Assembly (NCBI GenBank): GCA_030998015.1
Contig: JARWMV010000146.1
Span: 1 to 35,727 of the forward strand
From: Ceratorhiza oryzae-sativae
Lineage: Eukaryota; Basidiomycota; Agaricomycetes; Cantharellales; Ceratobasidiaceae
DNA: 35,727 nucleotides
Direction of reading: 5' to 3'
Shown: one piece after another, positions 24,318 to 32,510 of the stretch
Layout of the letters: each line of letters starts with the position of its first letter
Position numbering within the stretch: position 1 is the first letter of the stretch
The notes under the pieces: model-generated
What the model saw: the letters and a program-made list of their open reading frames with translations, nothing else
Database searches by the model: none
Told to the model about the DNA's origin: nothing
Position numbers and translations under genes: made by a program

Positions 24318-24383
24318 TTAGTATTGGCTATCCAGCCATACTAAATATTTTTCTAAAGATACGGCTTCGACAGCAATAGTGGG
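24318..24383 (-). pseudogene. cox2: Duplicated cox2 3' end
   Basis: Twenty-one codons plus TAA ([19 protein letters not shown]) repeat the end of the cox2 exon at 28595-28990 at the protein level, with several silent changes. The sequence after the stop also resembles that after the true gene (TATTGAATAACGAAC versus TATTGTATAACGAAAC). Upstream, GGGTTTTGCCCC/GGGGCCAACCC forms a hairpin, then the GIY-YIG gene ends 60 nt away. This is the arrangement seen when a mobile ORF carries a copy of a host gene's C-terminus. Confidence 0.85.
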
Positions 24384-24759
24384 GTGTGGGTTGGCCCCTT
24401 AAGGGGCAAAACCCACGTTAAAAGATTGGAAAGAAAAATGATTGTTCTACACTAGAGCCGTAGGGCCTTCAATGTAAGGTTTTCCAGTGTAATTTGATTC
24501 CTCGACAATTAACCATCGATTTTGATATAATTTCCCAGGTTTAATCCATTTAGTTTTAACTGTACCAGGGTTTATTGTTTTTCCCATACCTATAGCTTGA
24601 CTTGCGCCTCCAATTGTGAAATAATGGTAGGCTTGGTCAGTTAGTAGGTCAATAACTACCACTGGAATTTTATTACTAATAGCACCTAGGATATTTCTAC
24701 AAAATAATAAAGATATAACTTTACCCTCAAATATGCCATTAGTGAATTTTTTATTAATA

Positions 24760-24926
24760 TTACCCGTGCACGCCTGCGAACGCCTTGGCTTGCCAAGGCG
24801 GCCCTGGCGTGCGCGCGGCTCGCCGCGAACGCGGCCTCGTTAACAATGCCCACGGGTCGTTGACCCTCCGCTTTAGCGGCTGAAATCTTGGGTTACACCT
24901 AAGATTTTAGCCGATAGAGCGGGGGC
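24760..24926 (-). repeat. Family A element (copy 19), B+A composite
   Basis: Short form without C unit. Right flank AATATTAA on the gene strand. Confidence 0.88.
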
Positions 24927-25098
24927 CCGCGCGCGTTAGTTGCTGGTGGGACTTGTCCCACCAACCAACGTGAGCAATCGCAACCGTTTGCGATTGCTAG
25001 TGCGCGGCATAATATCGATATTTAGCCGCCGGCTGAAAATGACGAACGGTCGTCATTTTCTACGAGGGAATCTTTAGGATTCCCTCTAACGCCGGCGG
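24927..25098 (-). repeat. Family B element, 172-bp form (copy 22), B+A composite
   Basis: Fused to A at 24926. The whole unit lies between GTACTC and AATATT. Confidence 0.92.
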
Positions 25099-25352
25099 GA
25101 GTACTGCTCCTTTAGAAATATTCAAAAAACTTGCTGCTTTAATACTAGATGTAAATTCCCCTATTTTATTGAGATTTTCATCGTAAGCCCAAATTAGTCC
25201 TAATGGAATTTCATCATAATTGATTCCTTCTACTAATGGTAAATTTTCCTTAGAATAAGGGTGAACTTCTTTCATTGGTTTGGTAATATCAACAAATCGT
25301 ACGTATTCCCCTAAAACACTAGATTTATGGAAATTTATACAGTTAATATAAC

Positions 25353-25494
25353 CCTCGAGCCGGCCGCGCTGGGGACGGTAAGCGGGTTAGTCTGTGACTA
25401 ACCCCTGCCGGACATCTGCGATGACCGAGTTTGGTTTTGGGCCCTAGTGCCCCCCAAACATGTGCAGCTACGCTGCATTGTTTGGGGGGCACTA
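25353..25494 (+). repeat. Family F right part with E element
   Basis: CTCGAGCCGGCCGCGCTGGG, GGGTTAGTCTGTGACTAACCC and TGCCGGACATCTGCGATG are followed by an E palindrome (25449-25490). Confidence 0.65.
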
Positions 25495-25575
25495 GGTTGT
25501 GCGCGAGGCGGCCCCTCTGGCCGCGAGCCCGCGCACGCCAGGGCCGCAGCTGCGATCGTAGGCGGGCACGGGTCA
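25495..25575 (+). repeat. Family A fragment, GGCCCCTCTGGCC variant (copy 20)
   Basis: As 12785-12930 but without the KpnI arm and left end. Confidence 0.7.
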
Positions 25576-25662
25576 GATTCTGTATTTAGTGATGGCTTCA
25601 TAGCACTTAGAATAGCTTGCTCTAAAGCTCTTGCTTCATATTGTGTAAAATGCAAAAGAACA

Positions 25663-25829
25663 TTACCCGTGCACGCCTGCGAACGCCTTGGCTTGCCAAG
25701 GCGGCCCTGGCGTGCGCGCGGCTCGCCGCGAACGCGGCCTCGTTAACAATGCCCACGGGTCGTTGACCCTCCGCTTTAGCGGCTGAAATCTTGGGTTACA
25801 CCTAAGATTTTAGCCGATAGAGCGGGGGC
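25663..25829 (-). repeat. Family A element (copy 21), B+A composite
   Basis: Right flank AATGTTC, a variant of the usual AATATTC. Confidence 0.88.
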
Positions 25830-26051
25830 CCGCGCGCGTTAGTTGCTGGTGGGACTTGTCCCACCAACCAACGTGAGCAATCGCAACCGTTTGCGATTGC
25901 TAGTGCGCGGCATAATATCGATATTTAGCCGCCGGCTGAAAATGACGAACGGTCGTCATTTTCTACGAGGGAATCTTTATGGGAGGTAGCCTGGACCATG
26001 AGACTCATGGTCAAGGCTACCTCATCTGAGGATTCCCTCTAACGCCGGCGG
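25830..26051 (-). repeat. Family B element, 222-bp form (copy 23), B+A composite
   Basis: Lies between GACATTCAT and the A element. Removal of the pair gives KDIH-NVLL. Confidence 0.92.
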
Positions 26052-26292
26052 ATGAATGTCTTTGATTAACTCAGTCGATTTATTGTTTAACAAAACAAAT
26101 TCTTTATGGTAATTTGGAGTTAATGCAACAGGAGACCAACTAAAATTCGTTAGACCCATAGAACTTAGAGTTGTATAAATTAGACTTGAATTTCCATTTA
26201 ATTGTTTAATTTCTCGTAGACTACTGTAGTGATTGCTAAATCGTCTAGAAAAGTAAGTTGCACTGCCGTTAACCAAAATAATATATAGAAAA

Positions 26293-27111
26293 CTACAGAC
26301 CTATTTTGTACCGCATCATGGCTGGAATATGCGGGGATAATAAATCCTGTAAAATAGGAACCGAGTAAGACGGGATTATAATTCTATAACCAGTACTATG
26401 TTTACATTTGTAACATTCCGTCGCGCTGGGACCACCCGAATGGATGCCCGTAGGGCTTGGCCAAAACCACCCCCAAACAATGCAGCGTAGCTGCACATGT
26501 TTGGGGGTGTTTTTGGAAATCACATTTCGGGTGTCCCCAGCGCGGCCGTCGCGCCGAGAATCGATGATTTGCGAAGGCAAATCTACATCGATTCTCGAGG
26601 GTAAATTTCATTTAGAATTTAGAGTTTGGATTAATAAATTTACTTCTGCCAAAGTAAATGAATCAGTACACAACTGTACATATTTTTTGTTTTTTTCCCA
26701 ACTACCATCATCCGAAATCCAATATGCGAGACCTAAAGGTGTCAGGAGAGACCCAATGTTTAATGGTACAATTTTTTTACCATCAGGATAAAATAAATTA
26801 TAGAATGTATTGAGACACGGTAATGAGTAAGTATAAAATCTTACAGTATCATAGATTTTCCCCGTTCTTTTATGTGGAGCTCGAGTAGGGGTTTTAGGTG
26901 CCATCCCACAAAAAGCACTGAATAATTCATACAAATGCTGAAGGTATTCCTTGTGTACCACTCCTTGCATGAATTCCAATCTAGCACTTTTACATGTTTT
27001 TTGTTTTGTAATGCATAAATCTCCCAGGATAAGCCCGACAAGAATGTCTTGCAGATTTTGAGGTAGAGAGAACTGTAATCGTTCTGCTCTTGTTAGAGTA
27101 TTTCTTTTCAT
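26293..27111 (-). CDS. LAGLIDADG homing endonuclease, nearly intact
   Basis: ATG 27111 (MKRNTLTRAERLQF). Motif 1 is DILVGLILGDLCIT, then ARLEFMQGVVHKEYLQHLY, TRAPHKRTGKIYDTVRF, LLTPLGLAYWISDDGSW (motif 2) and VQLCTDSFTLAEVNLL. The end SVPILQDLLSPHIPAMMRYK then IGL is followed by TAG at 26293. Both catalytic acidic positions are present. Only one element (family F, 26418-26600) interrupts it, after codons for NSK-TGA-NL. The TGA aligns with Trp of the sister gene ([10 protein letters not shown]), so it is a stop or a TGA-for-Trp codon. The gene with its leader lies inside a GIY-YIG gene. Confidence 0.88.
26418..26600 (+). repeat. Family F element with nested E
   Basis: Near-identical to 23651-23833 and in the equivalent codon position of a sister gene. 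Confidence 0.75.
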
Positions 27112-27524
27112 AAAAGTTAATTAATATATTTATAAGACTAGAATTTTCAAGGTATATCATATTCTGGGAATACAATCACATCCTCTATGACCCGTGCACG
27201 CCTGCGAACGCCTTGGCTTAAGCCAAGGCGGCCCTGGCGTGCGCGCGGCTCGCCGCGAACGCGGCCTCGATATCCATTACCCCTCGGGTCAACAGCATGT
27301 ATTTATATATAAATACAATGCTGGTTGACCCTAAGCGGGGGTATGAATGAAGAACGGAGCCCTTCACCATAAGACGAAACCTAGGGCCATTCTAAAATTT
27401 ACGAAGTAGAGTTCGCATATTGTGCCGTGCTTTTAAAAAATTATCTCTGATATATTTTAAAAATACAGTTAAAATGGGTAATCTAGTGGAGTATGGTTTG
27501 AGGTTTTTATGACCTCTTCTTTTA
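27112..27524 (-). promoter_or_regulatory. Leader region (copy 2) ahead of LAGLIDADG gene
   Basis: AGTCTTATAAATAT (27126-27139) and AATATGATATACCTT match the nad1 leader. CCATAAGACGAAACCTAGGGCC and AAAATGGGTAATCTAGTGG match 9995-10165. A copy 22 is inserted in it at a site that is empty upstream of nad1 (CACATCCTCTATGA). It may be a captured 5' region of nad1. Confidence 0.45.
27188..27346 (-). repeat. Family A element (copy 22)
   Basis: Compact form (AT-rich arm, no KpnI arm). TATGA lies on both sides, while the related nad1 leader at 22099-22116 has a single CCTCTATGAAT. This is direct evidence for a 5-bp target duplication. Confidence 0.92.
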
Positions 27525-27683
27525 TGACCCGTGCACGCCTGCGAACGCCTTGGCTTAAGCCAAGGCGGCCCTGGCGTGCGCGCGGCTCGCCGCGAACGCG
27601 GCCTCGATATCCATTACCCCTCGGGTCAACAGCATGTATTTATATATAAATACAATGCTGGTTGACCCTAAGCGGGGGTATGA
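27525..27683 (-). repeat. Family A element (copy 23)
   Basis: Almost identical to copy 22, 178 nt away, with TATGA/TATGA flanks. It follows the codons DLYVEIS of the GIY-YIG gene. Confidence 0.88.
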
Positions 27684-28430
27684 AATTTCCACATATAAAT
27701 CTTGAGTATTATGAGACTGTATTACATAGACACCACTATCTGAAGTAAATAGAGAAGGCTTATAGTTATTAGTAAGAGATTTTGTAGCAGGATTAGTTAA
27801 AATTGAATCTTTAGATAAAGAAGAATAAGATATCCCTGTATCCCCTTCAGGTGCATTAAGTAAATGGTTTACTTTAGCATCTAAAAAGGACTTTACAATA
27901 GGATTAGAAGAGTAATGATCATACATTTTATTAAGAACTATTCGGTTTCCCTTCATCATAGCTGTATCATTCCAAGGGATATTTTTTTCAGCTAATTTTG
28001 TTGGAACTAAAGAAAATAATAAAGGGCTTATTAAATCTTCATCGGCAGTTATACAAATGGAGTATTGTGAAGAAGAAAAATTATCGAATAACTCACTAAG
28101 GGCACCTATGCCAAATCCAATTGACTGAATATAAACAACACTGCTATAAAGTGCTGCGACATAAAGTAATACAATAGACCCCCAATGCGTTGCAGCGTAT
28201 TGGGGGGCTATTGCCCCCCCAAACAATGCAGCGTAGCTGCATTAGTTTGGGGGGTCAATAGCTATTATTCGTATTAATAGTTGAGATGTTCGAAGAGAAG
28301 GTAGCGCATTGGCTAAGATAAAAATAATTGTACTAGCAAAAAGCATTAAACCAACGCCGTGCCATACTGTTTTAAGTACGACAGGCAGCCAATAGGAAAT
28401 GAACTTCCTAAAGACTCCACAAATCTAACA
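27684..28430 (-). pseudogene. GIY-YIG homing endonuclease, N-terminal part
   Basis: The frame opens near 28430 with ICGVFRKFISYWLPVVLK, has hydrophobic LMLFASTIIFILANALP, an E element, then FGIGALSELFDNFSS, DEDLISPLLFSLVPTKL and the catalytic start SGVYVIQSHNTQDLYVEIS, where it is cut. The matching second half begins VNGSATYFSRRF at about 26280. Its first residues (ICGVF) and DNA resemble cox2 ICGVY, about 100 nt from the cox2 stop, which may mark the point where the mobile ORF entered cox2. Confidence 0.75.
28177..28256 (+). repeat. Family E element
   Basis: 80 nt between AATA duplications, the same length as 4273-4352, so the HE frame is kept. Here an AAACTAATGC variant creates a TAA stop in that frame. 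Confidence 0.85.
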
Positions 28431-28594
28431 CTAGTCAAAATTTTATAGGACTCTCAGAATCTTTAGATTCTTAGAAAACCCAATTTTGCCAGGTTGGTAT
28501 ACCTAGGATTTATGGTCTCTTTTATTTGATTTAATGTAAATCCAGAAGGGGATTAATGTTTCGTTATACAATATCTAGAATTAGCCAGTACTAA

Positions 28595-28990
28595 TTAGTA
28601 TTGGCTGTCAAGCCACACTAGGTATTTTTCTAGTGACACAGCTTCAATTACTGCAGGCATGAATCCATGGTATACTCCGCAGATTTCAGAGCATTGCCCG
28701 TAGAACACACCTTCCCGTTGAACAAGAACTGAAGTTTGATTTAATCGACCAGGAACTGCATCTATTTTAAGACCTAATGATGGTACAGCAAAATCGTGAA
28801 TTACATCTGTAGCTGTTACAATAAATCTGATGTGTGTGTCTACAGGAACAACAACTCTGTTATCAACATCAAGTAATCTTAATTGCCCATCTTCTAGGTC
28901 GCTTTCAGGAACCATATATGAATCGTATTCAATGGCTTCTCCGTCTTCGTTAATAAAATCAGAGTATTCATATGACCAATACCATTGGTG
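28595..28990 (-). CDS. cox2: Cytochrome c oxidase subunit II, last exon
   Basis: 131 codons plus TAA form the copper-binding intermembrane-space domain of complex IV subunit 2. It starts [12 protein letters not shown] (aromatic electron-entry region), continues [20 protein letters not shown] and has the CuA site [14 protein letters not shown] with both Cys, both His, Glu and Met, ending [11 protein letters not shown]. The codon before CAC would belong to GGT/GGN of the usual GHQWYW, and the preceding base is G, as at a group I 3' splice site. The 5' part of cox2 is not in the 335 nt between this exon and an rnl exon, nor elsewhere in the window. Confidence 0.95.
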   Translation of the reverse strand, partial: HQWYWSYEYSDFINEDGEAIEYDSYMVPESDLEDGQLRLLDVDNRVVVPVDTHIRFIVTATDVIHDFAVPSLGLKIDAVPGRLNQTSVLVQREGVFYGQCSEICGVYHGFMPAVIEAVSLEKYLVWLDSQY

Positions 28991-29324
28991 CAATAGAAAA
29001 AATTCTATTTCGACTGTACATTAAACAATATATTATATTAATATTACGATATAATAATATACTGCCCACCAGTGACCCAGTCTGTGGCAGTTAATGTAAA
29101 TTGCCTTTCACTGAGTTCAATTGTAATTGATTTCTCAAAGAAGAAAATTTGTCCATTCCCTGACAGTCTTATAATTATAGCGGTACTAATTCTATAAAAA
29201 TTTTAACTGTTTTTACTAGTGTCGCCAAAAGATAGTAACTCCCCCAACTCAGTACCCCCAAAGATGAAAAACTGCGCTTTGGCTGGATAAAAAGAGGGCC
29301 TTGTCGTATTAAATCCAACAGCCG
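28991..29324 (-). other. Junction between rnl and cox2 exons
   Basis: It should hold both the start of an rnl intron and the end of a cox2 intron. The frame [20 protein letters not shown], then ELLSFGDTSKNS and TAA, is open through the first 120 nt but is not recognised. No convincing R/S pair was found. Confidence 0.4.
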
Positions 29325-29471
29325 AACCCAACTCGCGTACCCTTTTAATCGGCGAACAGCCGAACCCTTCCAAGCTTGTGCACCCGGAGGATAGGATGAG
29401 TCGACATCGAGGTGCCAAACAGTCCGGACAATATGTACTCTCGCGGACTATCAGCCTGTTATCCCTAGCGT
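29325..29471 (-). rRNA. rnl: Large-subunit rRNA exon, domain V (peptidyl-transferase region)
   Basis: The minus strand reads ACGCTAGGGATAACAGGCTG, then a diverged stem, TTTGGCACCTCGATGTCGAC, CTCATC, GGCTGTTCGCCGATTAAAAG and GGTACGCGAGTTGGGTT. This matches the conserved E. coli 23S region of about positions 2440-2550. It stops before the universally conserved CGTCGTGAGACAG, so an intron begins here. The 3' end of the rRNA (sarcin-ricin loop) was not found downstream. Confidence 0.93.
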
Positions 29472-29848
29472 CATTTAGGATACGATCTTCGATCGTTAAA
29501 ATTTTGATTAAATCAAAAATGGACTATATCTTCAAACTAATTTTGTAAATCAATTCGAGCCATGTATAGTCTCTGAAGCCCAAGGTAATTTATTTATATT
29601 AAATTACCAACCAGGGCTTGCGGATATTTCTTATATTGATTCGCATTATGAGTATGTTAATGAATACTAGCTACACAAAAGAATTTCCCCGCATATAATG
29701 GCTATTCACTGATCTATGCCAAGTGCACAGTTAATCTTTATTTGACATCACAAATAAAGAAAACCAGTGGTCACGCCTTTTCAATTCCCCTCTGGGGTGA
29801 GATTATTTAGCCACATACAATTTATATTGAAGGGGGTTAGAATTATTA

Positions 29849-29891
29849 CCCCTGCCAAGACGTGCGCTAAAGCGCAGTTCTCTAGGCAGGG
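29849..29891 (-). repeat. Family C element
   Basis: Single unit at the 3' end of the GIY-YIG gene. The flanking 29706-29848 has no recognised feature. Confidence 0.75.
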
Positions 29892-30248
29892 TTTAATATT
29901 GAGTTATCCCATTTGTCTTGAATGTTGGATACAAAGATGTATGTTTCTACTACTAGATCTTTATCCAAAGCTCTACTTACTTTGTATCTAGATAACTCTA
30001 AACTTGAAGCACAAGATTTAACACTAAGAAAAGGAGGAAACAATAATACATGAGCTGAGCTATATACAAACACACGTTTTCTCATGCCACTATTATTACT
30101 CATTTTCTGTAAAGATTCTGCTGTGAAAGCTTCTAAACCTTTAAGTCCTTTTCTGTGACTTGGTTTTCCAAGTTTAGCCTCACTCATTTTCGCCCTAGTC
30201 TCTGGTGACATTTTTATCCCTAAATTACTGCCTGCTTTTTTAAGAATA

Positions 30249-30415
30249 TTACCCGTGCACGCCTGCGAACGCCTTGGCTTGCCAAGGCGGCCCTGGCGTG
30301 CGCGCGGCTCGCCGCGAACGCGGCCTCGTTAACAATGCCCACGGGTCGTTGACCCTCCGCTTTAGCGGCTGAAATCTTGGGTTACACCTAAGATTTTAGC
30401 CGATAGAGCGGGGGC
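30249..30415 (-). repeat. Family A element (copy 24), B+A composite
   Basis: Right flank AATATTCTTAA on the gene strand. Confidence 0.88.
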
Positions 30416-30637
30416 CCGCGCGCGTTAGTTGCTGGTGGGACTTGTCCCACCAACCAACGTGAGCAATCGCAACCGTTTGCGATTGCTAGTGCGCGGCATA
30501 ATATCGATATTTAGCCGCCGGCTGAAAATGACGAACGGTCGTCATTTTCTACGAGGGAATCTTTATGGGAGGTAGCCTGGACCATGAGACTCATGGTCAA
30601 GGCTACCTCATCTGAGGATTCCCTCTAACGCCGGCGG
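30416..30637 (-). repeat. Family B element, 222-bp form (copy 24), B+A composite
   Basis: After LLEPE of the GIY-YIG gene. The only composite whose removal does not restore the frame. Confidence 0.92.
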
Positions 30638-30885
30638 ATTCAGGCTCCAATAGATCGATATAGTACTGCTCTTTTTCCAGAAGTATTGATCTAGCTTCTG
30701 TAGATGTTAGTCCGTCTACATTAACTACTTCCAATATTTCTAAAGTAAAGTTTATATAACCATATTTCAGAAGAGATCTGTACAAAATACTTTCTCCTCG
30801 TTTTAACTCTCTTAAAGATCGTTCAGAGTTAAAATACTCTTTAATTCGTCTATTAAGATCTATTGAAGAACCAACATAAGTTTTA

Positions 30886-31052
30886 TTACCCGTGCACGCC
30901 TGCGAACGCCTTGGCTTGCCAAGGCGGCCCTGGCGTGCGCGCGGCTCGCCGCGAACGCGGCCTCGTTAACAATGCCCACGGGTCGTTGACCCTCCGCTTT
31001 AGCGGCTGAAATCTTGGGTTACACCTAAGATTTTAGCCGATAGAGCGGGGGC
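30886..31052 (-). repeat. Family A element (copy 25), stand-alone short form
   Basis: TAAT on both sides. It lies between the GIY and YVGSS motifs. Confidence 0.9.
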
Positions 31053-31239
31053 ATTATTCGAAGAATTAATCCATCTATAAATGCCGGATTTTCCATTTAG
31101 GGATTTTAATACATCAGAAGTAGAAACCTCGGCTAAATTAAATAGTTGAGTTTCAACCCCAGTGCTACTTGAGCTATATCTGACATGTTGAGTTGTTGAA
31201 AATTTTAATTTGATGTAAAACATTATATATTTATTGAAA

Positions 31240-31760
31240 AGTGAAAACACGAGTTATTTTGTTCTGATTATTTTATATCTAAAACTCAAAACTGTCCCCA
31301 ATTTTCGGAATCGAAATTTGGTTCATCTGCTGCTCGCATAAGCATAGCCCCCATATCTATTCGTGGTCTTATCAGACCTACTTTAGACTGAAGGTATAAT
31401 ATTCTATACAAAACGGCATGTTTCCTAGATAAAGATTGAATCTCTACCGAAAACTTCAGAACGATACTCCGCCGGCGTTAGAGGGAATCCTAAAGATTCC
31501 CTCGTAGAAAATGACGACCGTTCGTCATTTTCAGCCGGCGGCTAAATATCGATATTATGCCGCGCACTAGCAATCGCAAACGGTTGCGATTGCTCACGTT
31601 GGTTGGTGGGACAAGTCCCACCAGCAACTAACGCGCGCGGAGTAAGCCTCGTAACTATGATTAGTTTCAAGCAAATGTGAAATTTGATATACAAAATCAC
31701 AATACATGAATTACTATTTCTTTTATTTATCTTTTGTGCAACACTTGTTCATTTTAAATA
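31240..31760 (-). other. Duplicated block of unknown function, copy 1
   Basis: The minus strand has an open frame of about 110 codons (with B copy 25 removed) that reads EIQSLSRKHAVLYRILYLQS, KVGLIRPRIDMGAMLMRAAD and EPNFDSENWGQF before TGA, then AAAATAACTCGTGTTTTCAC and the HE start. Segments (AGTTACGAGGCT, GCAGCAGATGA, GATTCCGAA, AAAATAACTCGTGTTTTCAC) recur at 34360-34920. I do not recognise the product. It lies within the rnl intron. Confidence 0.5.
31469..31640 (+). repeat. Family B element, 172-bp form (copy 25)
   Basis: Between GGCTTACT and AGTATCG on the minus strand. Its removal keeps the unidentified frame open (RLT-SIVLK). Confidence 0.9.
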
Positions 31761-31796
31761 TCTCAACGGTGGCTAATTAATAATTGAAAATTTATA

Positions 31797-32015
31797 ACTT
31801 TTATCTATTGTGCGACGGCTATTCCATAATATACCGCCGGATCATTATGCCCTACTTTCGTATCTGGTTGACTTATGGGTCTCTCAGTTAAGCATGCTGG
31901 TCAAGCCAAAAGCTAACGCTAGAGTTAACAAGAGTTATACTTTATCTTTAAAAAGTTCCGTCGAACTCTTAGAGAATGTTTTAATATTCTCACGACTATC
32001 AAATATACTTAATTC
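31797..32015 (-). rRNA. rnl: Large-subunit rRNA exon, domain V upstream part
   Basis: The minus strand contains TTGGCTTGACCAGCATGCTT, CAGATACGAAAGTAGGGCAT, AATGATCCGGCGGTATATTA, TGGAATAGCCGTCGCACAAT and AGATAAAAGT, matching E. coli 23S up to about position 2437. It joins directly to the exon at 29471. The 5' limit is uncertain. A group I S-like CAAGATATAGTTATT lies at about 32043-32060, so another intron precedes it. Confidence 0.9.
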
Positions 32016-32068
32016 ATATTAAATAATTTATTGTTGTATAGAATAACTATATCTTGAAAAACGATGAT

Positions 32069-32375
32069 TTATGTTATACCCAATTTGTAGTACATTGAAG
32101 GATGCAAATGTGGAAGTATTAATTCTTTTAATCTGCTCAAAGATTCCTTTTTAATCCCTGCCAAGACGTGCGCTAAAGCGCAGTTGCCAGGCAGGGCCAG
32201 TAAATAGAATATTTATTATCTAAATGTATTTTTTGCACAGTACAATTTAAGCCAAATTTATTAGTTAATAAATTCTTTAAATATTCTACTTCTGATAGAG
32301 TAAAATTATTAGTTGCTATTCTCACACCATATTGTGTGTAACCTCCATCATCGCTTATAAGCTACATAGAAGAAA
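32069..32375 (-). pseudogene. LAGLIDADG homing endonuclease, C-terminal half
   Basis: LISDDGGYTQYGVRIATNNF (motif 2 remnant), TLSEVEYLKNLLTNKFGLNC, then a C element, then LSRLKELILPHLHPSMYYKL with GIT and TAA at 32069. The first half is missing and TAG stands where the motif 2 start should be. It lies upstream of rnl exon 31797, next to the S element of that intron. Confidence 0.8.
32156..32196 (-). repeat. Family C element
   Basis: Shortened (CAGTTGCCAGGCAGGG end). It splits the LAGLIDADG fragment. Confidence 0.72.
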
Positions 32376-32510
32376 AAGTACCCAGGATTTTCAGGGTAAC
32401 CATAATATCATCCGGGCCTCGAACAGCCTTCGACCTTCCAGAACTTAACATGACCTTCCTCTGGATCTAATGATCTGGAAGAGGGGTTTTATTCTATTTT
32501 AAAGAGATTT

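Larger units (their letters stand above)
24447..26280 (-). pseudogene. GIY-YIG homing endonuclease, C-terminal part
   Basis: Starts mid-domain with VNGSATYFSRRFSNHYSSLR, then LNGNSSLIYTTLSSMGLTNF, YEARALEQAILSAMKPSLN (conserved acidic residue), GEYVRFVDITKPMKEVHPYS, GEFTSSIKAASFLNISKGAV (NUMOD1-like), GGASQAIGMGKTIN and the end GPTALV with TAG at 24447. Two B+A composites rejoin in phase (DIH-NVL and AVL-NIN). A third, mixed cluster at 25353-25575 lies between LNTES and INCIN. Its N-terminal half, with the GIY motif, is at 27684-28430, separated by a LAGLIDADG gene and its leader. Confidence 0.85.
29835..31223 (-). pseudogene. GIY-YIG homing endonuclease of rnl intron, interrupted
   Basis: ATG 31223. 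Motifs KSGIYRWINSSNN and KTYVGSSIDLNRRIKEYF are separated by A copy 25. Removal with one TAAT copy gives SSNN-KTYVGSS exactly. Then come LKYGYINFTLEILEV, ARSILLEKEQYYIDLLEPE (conserved Glu), a B+A composite, SPETRAKMSEAKLGKPS (NUMOD3-like) and SCASSLELSRYKVSRAL (NUMOD1-like). A C element lies in the last codons, so the end is uncertain. The composite here leaves the frame two bases short of the expected YNIL, unlike the other composites. Confidence 0.87.
29472..31796 (-). other. rnl group I intron with GIY-YIG gene
   Basis: Core 29520-29705: P TGCGGGGAAATTC, Q AATATCCGCAAGCCC, R GCTTCAGAGACTATAC and S GAAGATATAGTCC, all near consensus. It separates ...GATAAAAGT from ACGCTAGGGATAACAGG, an insertion site just ahead of the omega site. 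The endonuclease gene is 5' of the core. Confidence 0.9.

Noticed and set aside
29203..29418. Small protein-coding gene overlapping rnl
   Set aside because: Its first third is the conserved rRNA exon itself. The rest is open by chance for about 40 codons and matches no family I know.
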